A stretch of DNA of 64,000 nt from assembly GCA_004362315.1 (NCBI GenBank), contig SNWL01000006.1, positions 496,001-560,000 of the forward strand, written 5' to 3'. Positions 38,001 through 46,266 of the stretch are shown here, one piece after another; the stretch's first letter is position 1; every line of letters starts with the position of its first letter. A program made the translations under genes and the position numbers. The notes beneath the pieces are model-generated. The model saw nothing but the letters and a program-made list of their open reading frames with translations, was not told the origin of the DNA and made no database searches. Source of the stretch: Mycobacterium sp. BK086. GTDB taxonomy: Bacteria > Actinomycetota > Actinomycetes > Mycobacteriales > Mycobacteriaceae.

Positions 38001-39343
38001 CACTGGCTGGTGGGCGCGTTTCGTCGGTGAACGACGACGCGCCCACCCTTCTTCGGGACGAAGGCCACGCCGCGGGAATGCCACTTCTCGCCGGGTGCGG
38101 TGGTGGTTGCAATAGTGAAGTTACGCAACACCGTTCGCAGGACCACATCCATCTCCATGTTGGCGAAGGCGGCGCCGATACAGCGACGGGTACCGCCGCC
38201 GAACGGTACCCACGCGAACGTATTGGGCTTGGCGTCGACGAAGCGTTGCGGGTCGAACCGTTCCGGATCGGGGAACATCTCCGGGTCTTCGTGCAATTGA
38301 CTCAGGCTGACCATCACCGAATAGCCTTGCGGTATGCGCCATTCGCCCAATTCGTACACCGGTGCCATGACGTGGCGACCGGAGAAGTCGATCACCGTCC
38401 GGTTGCGCTGAACCTCGAAGATCGTGGCCTGCCGATAGCTGTTGTCGTCGGTCTCGGCTTCGGCGACCAAGCGGCGCAACACCTCCGGATGCCGGGATAT
38501 CCGTTCGAAGGCCCATGCCAGGGTGGAGGCGGTGGTCTCGTGTCCGGCGGCCAGCAGCGTCAGCAGCTCGTCGCCGACCTCGCCGCGGGTCATCGCCGAA
38601 CCGTCTTCGTAGCTGCTGCGCAGGAACAGCGACAGCACGTCGGTGCGGTCCTCGAAGTTCGGATCGGCCTGCGCCCGGCGGACCAGGGTGTCCACCAAAC
38701 CCTCGTATTCGCGACGGTATTCGGCGAGCTTTGCCCAAGGCGTCCAAGGCAATTCGCGCGTCGGCGCGGGAAGAACCGCAAGCCGCGAACCCAGTGTCAC
38801 CCAGCGTGGGATCAGGTCGCGCAGGCGTTCCAGCTCGGCACCGTCGGCTCCGAAGATCGCGCGCAGGATGATGTTGAGGGTGATGTGCATCATCGGTTCG
38901 ATGGTGGCGAACTCTGTTCCCGACGGCCATGATTCGACCTCGCGCAGAGTCTCTTCCACCACGATCTGTTCGTAGGCCTTGATGCTCTTGCCGTGGAACG
39001 GCGGGGTGAGCAGCTTGCGCCGGGCGCGATGCTCGACGCCGTCGAGGGCGAACACCGACCCCGGGCCGAGGAGCCGGCTCAGGTTGGGCTGGATGTTGTA
39101 CAGCACGTCGGGGCTGGTGGTGAAGATCTGCTTGACCAGTGCGGGATCGGTGACCACGACGGTGTCCCCGAACACCGGCACCTTCAGGGTGAGACTGCGC
39201 CCGTACCGGGCGCTCAGCCACTCCGTGGTCGGCCGCCGCGCCGCGACGAAGGCGAGCTTGAGCAGGGCGCTCGGCAGGCCGGGGGACGGTGGCAGCTTGG
39301 CGTCGGTGGAGACTGGACGATCGACGGTTGGCGCTTCGCTCAT
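37997..39343 (-). CDS. Cytochrome P450, CYP138-like (Rv0136 position)
   Basis: 448 residues. The I-helix oxygen-activation motif is [15 protein letters not shown], the K-helix ExxR is FEVQRNRTV, and the haem-binding loop is [17 protein letters not shown] with the thiolate Cys. It has the sequence style of mycobacterial CYP138. No signal or membrane anchor is present. ATG 39343 follows a GGGAGG ribosome site. It is divergent from a TetR gene, and the intervening DNA is full of GGTACC-type palindromes. Substrate unknown. Confidence 0.92.
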   Translation of the reverse strand: MSEAPTVDRPVSTDAKLPPSPGLPSALLKLAFVAARRPTTEWLSARYGRSLTLKVPVFGDTVVVTDPALVKQIFTTSPDVLYNIQPNLSRLLGPGSVFALDGVEHRARRKLLTPPFHGKSIKAYEQIVVEETLREVESWPSGTEFATIEPMMHITLNIILRAIFGADGAELERLRDLIPRWVTLGSRLAVLPAPTRELPWTPWAKLAEYRREYEGLVDTLVRRAQADPNFEDRTDVLSLFLRSSYEDGSAMTRGEVGDELLTLLAAGHETTASTLAWAFERISRHPEVLRRLVAEAETDDNSYRQATIFEVQRNRTVIDFSGRHVMAPVYELGEWRIPQGYSVMVSLSQLHEDPEMFPDPERFDPQRFVDAKPNTFAWVPFGGGTRRCIGAAFANMEMDVVLRTVLRNFTIATTTAPGEKWHSRGVAFVPKKGGRVVVHRRNAPTSQC

Positions 39344-39368
39344 CGGTGGAGGCCCTCCCAAGACTGGC

Positions 39369-39419
39369 GTGGTACCGCGTTGTACCACGGAGTTGTGAGG
39401 TACGGTACCCTTCGGTACC
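39369..39419. promoter_or_regulatory. Clustered GGTACC operators between the P450 and TetR genes
   Basis: GTGGTAC-CGCGTT-GTACCAC (39369-39388) is a perfect 7+6+7 dyad. A second group, GGTACGGTACC (39399-39409) and GGTACC-CTTC-GGTACC (39404-39419), follows. The shared half-site is GTACC. The arrangement fits repression of both divergent genes by the adjacent TetR protein. Confidence 0.6.
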
Positions 39420-39461
39420 AGGCCCTGACAAGGGGTTGCCGCGAAAACGGGAGGAGGTCCG

Positions 39462-40076
39462 ATGACCACGACGGCCGTCGACGAAACCTCCGTCGGGCGC
39501 ACCGACGACTTCCGGCAGCGGTTGCTCGACGGCCTTGCCGCCTCCATTGACGAGCGCGGTTACCGAGACACCACCGTCGCCGACATCGTCCGATGTGCCC
39601 GCACCTCCAAACGCACGTTCTACAGCGAGTTCGCCAGCAAGGAGGAGTGCTTCGCCGAGTTGCTGACGGCCAACAACGACGAGCTCGTCGCCACCATTCG
39701 TGACGCCGTCGATCCGCATGCGCCCTGGCGCGAGCAGGTCCGTCAGGCCGTGGTGGCCTATGTGCACACCATCGAGGAGCGGCCGGCCATCACGCTCAGT
39801 TGGATTCGCGAGCTGCCCGCCCTCGGCGAAAATGCCCGGCCCACCCTGCGTCGCGGGTTCGGCCGACTCGCCACCATGATCGTCGCGCTGTCCAGCAACG
39901 AGGGTTTCCGCACCGCGGGCCTGGCCCCGATATCGCATGCGGCGGCGGTGATCCTGGTCGGGGGCCTGCGTGAGCTGACCGCGCAGACCGTCGAGGACGG
40001 CAACCCGGTCACCGACATCATCGAGCCCGCACTGGCCGTGTCACTGGCCCTGTTGGGACCGAAACACACTGACTGA
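39462..40076 (+). CDS. TetR-family regulator, Rv0135c-like
   Basis: 204 residues. The helix-turn-helix reads FRQRLLDGLAASIDERGYRDTTVADIVRCARTSKRTFYSEFASKEECF. The ligand domain has no known effector. An excellent GGGAGGAGG ribosome site precedes the ATG. Divergent from the P450, as in M. tuberculosis (Rv0135c/Rv0136), and the likely binder of the palindromes between them. Confidence 0.9.
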   Translation: MTTTAVDETSVGRTDDFRQRLLDGLAASIDERGYRDTTVADIVRCARTSKRTFYSEFASKEECFAELLTANNDELVATIRDAVDPHAPWREQVRQAVVAYVHTIEERPAITLSWIRELPALGENARPTLRRGFGRLATMIVALSSNEGFRTAGLAPISHAAAVILVGGLRELTAQTVEDGNPVTDIIEPALAVSLALLGPKHTD

Positions 40077-40085
40077 GAACGACTT

Positions 40086-40598
40086 TCACTTCAACAGGCG
40101 CGGCACCACGAACGCGAACGCCCGCGGAAAGCCCAGCCGCGACAATCGGCCGTGCCGGATATCGTCGATCGCAATGTCCAGCAGCTCACCGGATGACGGT
40201 TCGTAACAGCGGAATACCGCGCCGTCGAGCGCCGTGAGCAGCACCCAGTGCCGGGGTATCACCGAACCGATCAGCATCGCCACCGGCCAGCCCGCGTCCA
40301 CCGCATCGCAGACATCGGCCAGCCGATCACCGCAACGCGCCATTCGCCAGCGGTAGTACACACCGCGCGACGCGCTGTGCCCGGTCATGGCTCGGGCCAC
40401 CCCGGCCGGCGACGCGCCCAGTGCGTGCGGCCACACCACGTTGATCGCGCGGTGCACCCGCACCTGCTCGGCGTCGAACCACGGCTGCGGATCCCCCGAC
40501 CTCAGTGGGGCACCGTAATCGGGATCCAGCAGGGCGCCGGCCATCACCGCGACGCTGGGGCCACAGCTGACCCCGTCGCGCTGATGCGGCCAGCTCAC
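40086..40598 (-). CDS. C39-like cysteine-peptidase-fold protein
   Basis: 170 residues. A papain-like arrangement can be read: Gln-Cys in HQRDGVSCGPSVAVMAGALL near the N-terminus, a His in PRHWVLLTAL about 100 residues on, and an Asp/Glu/Asn position in FRCYEPSSGELLDI. No signal peptide or ABC exporter is nearby, so it is probably cytoplasmic; catalysis is inferred. GTG 40598 overlaps the stop of the F420/FMN enzyme gene (GTGA). This start is preferred over GTG 40661, which would lie inside that gene. Confidence 0.65.
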   Translation of the reverse strand: MSWPHQRDGVSCGPSVAVMAGALLDPDYGAPLRSGDPQPWFDAEQVRVHRAINVVWPHALGASPAGVARAMTGHSASRGVYYRWRMARCGDRLADVCDAVDAGWPVAMLIGSVIPRHWVLLTALDGAVFRCYEPSSGELLDIAIDDIRHGRLSRLGFPRAFAFVVPRLLK

Positions 40599-41050
40599 GA
40601 CGGCGGGAATCCGCCCGTGGCCACCGGGCCCCACCGCTGAGGGGTCACGCGGATCAGGCACTTACCCTGCTTGACCATCGCCTCGCGGTACTCGTCCCAG
40701 TCCGGGTGCTCGCCGGCCACCGCGCGGAAGTAGTCGACCAGCGGCTCGACGGCGTCGGGCAGCTCGATCACCTCGGCGGGGCCGTCGATCTGCACATAAG
40801 CGCCGTTGAACTCCTCGGAGAGCACCACGACGCTGGCACGCGGGGTCCGGCGAAGGTTCACCGACTTGGCCCGTTGCGGGTAACTGGAGATCACCAGGCG
40901 GCCGTGCTCGTCGACACCGCCGGTCACCGGCGAGCTCTGCAGAGAGCCGTCGGCGCGGAAGGTGGTGAGCACCATATGGTGCCGGGGCCGCACGAATTGC
41001 AGCAACGTGTCGAGGTCAACGGTGTCGGCGGTGGCGATCTTCGGTGACAT
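40595..41050 (-). CDS. PPOX-class flavin/F420-dependent oxidoreductase
   Basis: 151 residues of the split-barrel PNPOx family: HHMVLTTFRADGSLQSSPVTGGVDEHGRLVISSYPQRAKSVNLRRTPRASVVVLSEEFNGAYVQIDGPAEVI is the core, and family members of this length use F420 or FMN. Such enzymes reduce conjugated double bonds in various compounds. ATG 41050 gives a full domain. It is coupled by a GTGA overlap to the C39-like gene. Confidence 0.85.
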   Translation of the reverse strand: MSPKIATADTVDLDTLLQFVRPRHHMVLTTFRADGSLQSSPVTGGVDEHGRLVISSYPQRAKSVNLRRTPRASVVVLSEEFNGAYVQIDGPAEVIELPDAVEPLVDYFRAVAGEHPDWDEYREAMVKQGKCLIRVTPQRWGPVATGGFPPS

Positions 41051-41125
41051 ACGCCCAACTCTAGGCTGGCGCGTCGGGGTTCTGCGTAGGCTCAAAGCGC
41101 CGCTTCGAACGAAGGAGGACCGCCT

Positions 41126-42166
41126 ATGACCACCATGCGCGCGGAGCGCTTCTACGCCGATACCAAAACGGTTGTGCTGGAGGATGTTCCGATCCCGGAG
41201 CCGGGCGATGGCGAAGTCCTGGTCAAGGTGGCGTTCTGCGGCATCTGCCATTCCGATCTCAGCCTGATCAACGGCACCTTCCCGGCTCAGCGCCCGGTGG
41301 TCACCCAGGGCCACGAAGCCTCGGGGATCATCGCCAAGCTCGGCCCCGGCGTCACCGGCTGGTCAGAGGGAGACCGGGTCGTCGTCGCCGCAGGCCGGCC
41401 CTGCGGGACGTGCGCCAACTGCCGTCGCGGTGATCTGGCCAACTGCATGCGAATCCAGTTGATGGCCTTCGCCTATGACGGCGCCTGGGCGGAATACACC
41501 GTCGCGCAGGCCTCGGGGTTGACCCGGGTGCCCGACAATGTGCCGCTGGAACAGGCCGCAATCCTCGCCGACGCGGTGTCGACGCCCTTCGGTGCCGTCG
41601 TCCACACCGGCAAGGTGGGAGTGGGCGAGTCGGTCGGGGTGTGGGGTGTGGGCGGCGTCGGCACCCACGTCGTTCAACTGGCCCGCCTGGTCGGCGCGGT
41701 CCCGGTGATCGCGGTCGACATCAATCCGGCGGTGCGCGAGCGGGCGCTGGAGCTCGGCGCCGACTACGCATTCGATTCTCGCGACCCCGATTTCGCCGAC
41801 AAGCTGGCCGAAGCGACCGGTGGCCGCAAGCTCGATGTCGCGTTCGACGCGGTCGGGCTGAAGGTCACTTTCGAGCAGGCATTGGACTCGCTGACCATCG
41901 GCGGCCGGCTCGTCGGGGTCGGCATGAGTGCCGAGTGCCCGACGATCGGGCCGACCTCGATGTTCAACCTGGTGCAGCGTCAGGTACTCGGCCACCTGGG
42001 CTACCACAACACCGATATCGAGACCTTGGCTCAGCTGGTGTCCCGCGGGCGCCTCGATCTGTCGCGATCGATCAGCCAGATCATCCCGCTCGAGGACATC
42101 GCCGACGGAATTCACATCCTCGAGCACGCCGAGGGCAATCCGATCAGAGTGCTCGTCCAGCCGTAG
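41126..42166 (+). CDS. Zinc-dependent alcohol dehydrogenase (MDR family)
   Basis: 346 residues. The catalytic zinc ligands lie in FCGICHSDLS and TQGHEASG. The structural zinc is bound by four Cys in GRPCGTCANCRRGDLANC. The NAD-binding motif is VGVWGVGGVGTHVVQLARL. It oxidises or reduces an alcohol/aldehyde; the substrate is unknown. A GAAGGAGG ribosome site precedes the ATG. It stands between the leftward PPOX/C39 pair and the ABC exporter, without a clear operon. Confidence 0.92.
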   Translation: MTTMRAERFYADTKTVVLEDVPIPEPGDGEVLVKVAFCGICHSDLSLINGTFPAQRPVVTQGHEASGIIAKLGPGVTGWSEGDRVVVAAGRPCGTCANCRRGDLANCMRIQLMAFAYDGAWAEYTVAQASGLTRVPDNVPLEQAAILADAVSTPFGAVVHTGKVGVGESVGVWGVGGVGTHVVQLARLVGAVPVIAVDINPAVRERALELGADYAFDSRDPDFADKLAEATGGRKLDVAFDAVGLKVTFEQALDSLTIGGRLVGVGMSAECPTIGPTSMFNLVQRQVLGHLGYHNTDIETLAQLVSRGRLDLSRSISQIIPLEDIADGIHILEHAEGNPIRVLVQP

Positions 42167-42301
42167 CGGGTACGGCCCCCGATCTCCATGGTCGTGGAGT
42201 AAGGTGCTGGACGGCTCCGGGAAGTCTGGTCGGAATTGTCCGCCGTTGCGCGGTGGCAGCACATCGTGCGCCGCGCACACCGACGAGAGGGCCGGTCCGG
42301 G

Positions 42302-43174
42302 ATGCGCGATTCCGACGTCATCAGCGTTAGGGAACTCACCTTCAGGTATCCGAAGTCGTCCGCGCCGGCTATCCGAGGGATGGATTTCGCGGTCGGTCGC
42401 GGCGAGATCTTCGGGTTTCTCGGTCCCAGCGGCGCTGGGAAATCCACCACCCAAAAACTGCTGATCGGTCTACTGCGCGGGCATGGCGGCACGGCATCGG
42501 TGTGGGGCAAGGACCCGTTGGAGTGGGGACCGGACTACTACCAACGCATCGGCGTCTCGTTCGAATTACCCAACCACTACCAGAAGCTCAGCGGCCTGGA
42601 GAATCTCCAGTTCTTCGCGTCGCTCTACGACGGTCGCACCCGGGACCCAGCCGGCCTGCTCGACGCCGTCGGGCTGTCCGACGCCGCGAACATCCGAGTT
42701 GGCAAGTACTCCAAGGGAATGCAGATGCGTCTGACCTTCGCACGAGCACTCATCAACGATCCAGAACTACTGTTCCTCGACGAGCCGACCTCGGGGCTTG
42801 ATCCCGTGAACTCGCGCACGGTCAAGGAGATGATCCGTGACTTGAGGGCAACCGGGCGCACCGTCTTTATGACCACACACGACATGGCGACCGCCGACGA
42901 GTTATGCGACCGCGTGGCCTTCGTTGTCGACGGGCAGATCGTCGCGCTGGACACGCCCTCGGAGTTGAAGATCGCGCGAAGCCGGCGCCTGGTTCGCGTG
43001 GAATACCGCGACGCGGACGAGAGGTTGGCAAGCGCCGATTTCCCAATGGGCGGCCTGGCTGACGACCCCGCGTTTCATGCCCTGTTGCGTGATCATCACG
43101 TCGAGACCATTCACAGCAGGGAAGCCAGTCTCGACGACGTGTTCGTCGAGATCACCGGCAGGCAGCTGACGTGA
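42302..43174 (+). CDS. ABC exporter ATP-binding subunit (fluoroquinolone-exporter type)
   Basis: 290 residues. Walker A FLGPSGAGKSTTQKLL, a Q-loop region ISFELPNHYQKLSG-like segment, signature YSKGMQMRLTFARAL, Walker B LLFLDEPTSGLDP and the switch His in MTTHDMATAD are all present. The C-terminal extension (about 70 residues) is typical of drug-export ATPases. With two permeases it makes a three-gene exporter whose subunit sizes are close to Rv2688c-Rv2687c-Rv2686c. Coupled to the first permease by a GTGA overlap. Confidence 0.88.
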   Translation: MRDSDVISVRELTFRYPKSSAPAIRGMDFAVGRGEIFGFLGPSGAGKSTTQKLLIGLLRGHGGTASVWGKDPLEWGPDYYQRIGVSFELPNHYQKLSGLENLQFFASLYDGRTRDPAGLLDAVGLSDAANIRVGKYSKGMQMRLTFARALINDPELLFLDEPTSGLDPVNSRTVKEMIRDLRATGRTVFMTTHDMATADELCDRVAFVVDGQIVALDTPSELKIARSRRLVRVEYRDADERLASADFPMGGLADDPAFHALLRDHHVETIHSREASLDDVFVEITGRQLT

Positions 43175-43884
43175 CGCGCCTGGCGAATGCCCTTCGGCTC
43201 GAGCTCATTCTGCAAGTCAGACAACGCTTCCTGCACGCCGCCGTGTTCTCCGGCCTCATCTGGCTGGCGGTGCTCCTGCCGTTGTCGCCCGGCCTGCGTC
43301 GCGTCGCCGAGCCGTACGTCCTGCTGGGCGATACGTGCATCATCGGGTTCTTCTTCGTTGCGGGAACGGTGTTTTTCGAGAAGCAAGAGCGCACACTCGG
43401 CGCACTGATCTCGACCCCGCTGCGATTCTGGGAGTATTTGACGGCGAAAGTGACACCCTTGGTGTCGATCTCGTTGTTCATCGCCGTTGTTGTTCCGACC
43501 ATCAGCCACGGATTGGGCTACCAGTTGTTCCCGCTGGCGATGGGCACCGTATTGGGAACGCTTCTGATGCTTCTGGTCGGCTTCACGACCTCACTTCCGT
43601 TTGCCTCGATCAGCGATTGGTTTCTGGCAGCGACGATTCCGCTCGCCGTGCTGACGGTGCCGCCGGTGCTGTTCTTCTCAGATGTGTGGGTCAATGCGCT
43701 GGTATACCTCGTTCCTACGCAAGGAGCGCTGCTCCTGTTGGGCACCGCATTCGACCAGGTCTCACTGGCGCCATGGCAGATGGCGTACTCGGTCGCGTAC
43801 CCGCTCCTGTGGGTGGCTTTGCTGTCGTACGTCGCACGGCGCGTATTTACTCGGCAGGTCATCGCGCAATCAGGAGGAATGTGA
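43171..43884 (+). CDS. ABC-2-type permease, first subunit
   Basis: 237 residues with six hydrophobic segments, such as FSGLIWLAVLLPLSPGLRR, LLGDTCIIGFFFVAGTVFFEK, LVSISLFIAVVVPTISHG and WFLAATIPLAVLTVPPVLFFS. The FEKQERTLGALISTPLR loop is characteristic of ABC-2 drug or lipid exporters. It starts with GTG overlapping the ATPase stop and overlaps the second permease in the same way, so the three subunits are made together. Confidence 0.85.
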   Translation: MTRLANALRLELILQVRQRFLHAAVFSGLIWLAVLLPLSPGLRRVAEPYVLLGDTCIIGFFFVAGTVFFEKQERTLGALISTPLRFWEYLTAKVTPLVSISLFIAVVVPTISHGLGYQLFPLAMGTVLGTLLMLLVGFTTSLPFASISDWFLAATIPLAVLTVPPVLFFSDVWVNALVYLVPTQGALLLLGTAFDQVSLAPWQMAYSVAYPLLWVALLSYVARRVFTRQVIAQSGGM

Positions 43885-44639
43885 CGCCGGTGCCTGTGTT
43901 GATGAGCGTGCGGACGGTGAAAGCGCTTGGCCACAACGATATCCGCGGAACATATCGCGACCCGTTGTTGGTCATGATCGTTCTCGCCCCCGTCATCTGG
44001 ACCACCGGTGTCGCCGTCTTGACCCCCCGCTTCACCACAATGCTGGCGCGCCGCTACGACTTCGACCTCGTCCCCTATTACCCGCTGGTCCTGACGGCGT
44101 TTCTCCTACTCACCAGTATCGTGATCGTTGGTGGGCTCGCCGCTTTTCTCGTACTCGACGAGGCGGATGCCGGCACACTGGCGGCCCTTCGGGTCACGCC
44201 GGTCCCGCTCGGCGGGTTCTTCGCCTATCGCGCCACCACGGTCGTCGTGGTGACCGCGGCCTATGTCGTCGGAACAATGTCGTTCAGCGGCATCCTGGAA
44301 CCCGGTGTCGGACCGGCGCTGATCCCGATTGGACTGTTGGCCGGGCTGTCGGCGGTCGTGACGCTGCTGCTGATTGTCGCTCTGGCGGCCAACAAGATTC
44401 AGGGTCTCGCGGCTCTGCGTGGGCTTGGCATGCTCATTGCCGGCCTTCCCTGCCTGCCGTGGTTCATCCACTCGAACTGGAGTGTGCTGTTCGGCGTGCT
44501 GCCACCGTACTGGGCCGCGAAGTCCTTCTGGTTGGCCAGCAGTCATGACACGTGGTGGCCATACCTGCTTGCCGGTACTGGCTACAACCTGGCCATCGCC
44601 TGGCCGTTATTCCGTCGCTTCGTCGCCAAGAACACCTGA
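43881..44639 (+). CDS. ABC-2-type permease, second subunit
   Basis: 252 residues with about six membrane segments (LLVMIVLAPVIWTTGVAVL, YYPLVLTAFLLLTSIVIVGGLAAFL, ALIPIGLLAGLSAVVTLLLIVALA, WSVLFGVLPPYWAAKSFWLA). The DEADAGTLAALRVTPVPLGGFFAYR loop matches the one in the first permease. A CAGGAGGAAT ribosome site precedes the GTG, which overlaps the previous stop. Together with its partners it likely exports an amphipathic drug-like compound. Confidence 0.84.
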   Translation: MTPVPVLMSVRTVKALGHNDIRGTYRDPLLVMIVLAPVIWTTGVAVLTPRFTTMLARRYDFDLVPYYPLVLTAFLLLTSIVIVGGLAAFLVLDEADAGTLAALRVTPVPLGGFFAYRATTVVVVTAAYVVGTMSFSGILEPGVGPALIPIGLLAGLSAVVTLLLIVALAANKIQGLAALRGLGMLIAGLPCLPWFIHSNWSVLFGVLPPYWAAKSFWLASSHDTWWPYLLAGTGYNLAIAWPLFRRFVAKNT

Positions 44640-44665
44640 ACTGTCTCGATGACCGGGAGTACGCA

Positions 44666-45529
44666 ATGGGAAATCCAGCCGCGCAGACCGCGCTCGGACC
44701 GATGATCGTCGTGGCCGCCGATCAATACGAACCGGTGCCGCTGGTGCACGACCCGTGGGCTGCGCGGTTGTTGCCGAGGTCCGGGAGGCTGGCGGCAGCG
44801 CTCACCCGGTGGTCGCCGGTGCGCCACGCGCTGAAGTCGGCGACCGACCGGAAGATCGCGGGCGGCTGGGCAAGCTTCCTGTGCCGCAAGCGCTACATCG
44901 ACGACCAGCTGTGCGCGGCGATCGCCAACGGTGCCGAAGCCGTCGTCATTCTGGGCGCCGGCTTCGACACCCGCGCCTATCGGCTCCCGGAGTTGGCCGG
45001 CGTCCCGGTCTGCGAGGTCGACCTGCCGAGCAACATCCGGTACAAGGCCGCCGCCCTGAATCGCACGTTCGGCCGGGTCCCGCCGGACGTCACGCTGTTG
45101 CCCGTCGACTTCGAGAGCGACAATCTCCTGAAGAGCTTGTGGCAGGCCGGATTCGGGCCGGACCGGCGCACGTTCTACGTCTGGGAAGCCGTCACCCAGT
45201 ACCTGACCGAGGCGGCCGTGCGCCGGACGTTCGACTATCTCGCGCAGGCGGCACCGGGTAGCGGGCTGGCGTTCACGTTCGTGCGCAAGGACTTCCTCAC
45301 CGGCCAGCACACCTACGGCGCTGAAGGCGCGCGCCGCGAATTCGTCGTCAACAACGAGCTGTGGCGCTTCGGGCTCCAACCCGAGGAGGTGAGTCCGTTT
45401 CTCGCCGAGTACGGCTGGCGCGAGGTCGACCAGGCCGGACCCGCCGAGTACGCGGAGCGCTACCTGCGCCCGGCCGGTCGGGACGCCCCGGTCAGCGAGA
45501 TCGAAAGAGCCGTACATGCCCAGCACTGA
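44666..45529 (+). CDS. SAM-dependent methyltransferase (LCM/PF04072 fold)
   Basis: 287 residues. DQYEPVPLVHDPWAARLLP, AVVILGAGFDTRAYRLPELAG, CEVDLPSNIRYKAAAL and FYVWEAVTQYLTEAAVRRTFDYLAQ define the family. The substrate is unknown. It follows the exporter by 26 bases and overlaps the next gene by 14 bases, so it probably belongs to one transcript with the exporter and the mycothiol-dependent-isomerase-like gene. Confidence 0.86.
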   Translation: MGNPAAQTALGPMIVVAADQYEPVPLVHDPWAARLLPRSGRLAAALTRWSPVRHALKSATDRKIAGGWASFLCRKRYIDDQLCAAIANGAEAVVILGAGFDTRAYRLPELAGVPVCEVDLPSNIRYKAAALNRTFGRVPPDVTLLPVDFESDNLLKSLWQAGFGPDRRTFYVWEAVTQYLTEAAVRRTFDYLAQAAPGSGLAFTFVRKDFLTGQHTYGAEGARREFVVNNELWRFGLQPEEVSPFLAEYGWREVDQAGPAEYAERYLRPAGRDAPVSEIERAVHAQH

Positions 45530-46169
45530 TCGCCCGTTCGATGCCCAGGAGCGCGCGGCGTTGTGCGACCTGTTCGTCCGCCTCGGTCCGGATGCCCCGA
45601 CCCTTCTCGACGGCTGGACCACCAAGGACCTCGCCGCCCACCTCCTGCTTCGTGAGCGCGATCCGCTGGCTGCGCCAGGGCTGGTGATTCCCGGTCCGCT
45701 GGCCCGTCTCGCCGAGCGGCGCACGGCAGAGATGGTCCGGCGGCGTGAATTCGGCTGGCTGGTCGGCCGTCTGCGGTCTGGGCCGCCGGTCGGTTTCTTC
45801 CGGCTGCCCTGGGTCCGCTCCTTCCCCAGCCTCAACGAGTTCTTCGTCCACCACGAAGACGTTCGCCGAGCCAACGGTCTTGGGCCGCGTGACGATCTGG
45901 GCCCCGCGCTGGAGGCTGCACTGTGGCGCAATGTCGAGCGCGGCGCCCGGTTCTTGAGCCGACGGCTACGCGGGGTCGGACTCGACATTGTCTGGACGGG
46001 AACGGGCGAGCGCGTCACGGTGCGGGCGGGAGATCCGACGGCGGAGCTCAGTGGGCCGCCCGGCGAGCTGCTGATGTATCTGTTCGGCCGTCAAGCTGCG
46101 GCCCAGGTCGAGATAGCTGGACCGCCAACCGCGGTGGACGGCGTACGAAACGGCCACTTCGGGATGTGA
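45516..46169 (+). CDS. TIGR03085-type metal-binding protein (MDMPI/DinB fold)
   Basis: 217 residues. The N-terminal helical domain shows ALCDLFVRLGPDAPTLLDGWTTKDLAAHLLLRERDP and NEFFVHHEDVRRANGLGPRD, whose His/Glu/His residues form the metal site of mycothiol-dependent maleylpyruvate isomerase-like proteins. The C-terminal part (VTVRAGDPTAELSGPPGELLMYLFGRQAAAQVE) is the sterol-carrier-like subdomain. It may be a mycothiol S-transferase, possibly detoxifying with the neighbouring exporter; this is inference. It overlaps the methyltransferase end. Confidence 0.82.
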   Translation: MPSTDRPFDAQERAALCDLFVRLGPDAPTLLDGWTTKDLAAHLLLRERDPLAAPGLVIPGPLARLAERRTAEMVRRREFGWLVGRLRSGPPVGFFRLPWVRSFPSLNEFFVHHEDVRRANGLGPRDDLGPALEAALWRNVERGARFLSRRLRGVGLDIVWTGTGERVTVRAGDPTAELSGPPGELLMYLFGRQAAAQVEIAGPPTAVDGVRNGHFGM

Positions 46170-46266
46170 ACGTCGCCGAGCGGCAAGGCGCGCGACACGC
46201 AAAGTGACTAAGCTGGCGCTTCCGGCGCCCGGCGCCGGCGATCTCCTGAGTCCACGAGGAGGGCAC

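Noticed and set aside
38121..39938. A 605-codon leftward open frame
   Set aside because: It is out of frame with the P450 and TetR genes, which both have complete domain motifs.
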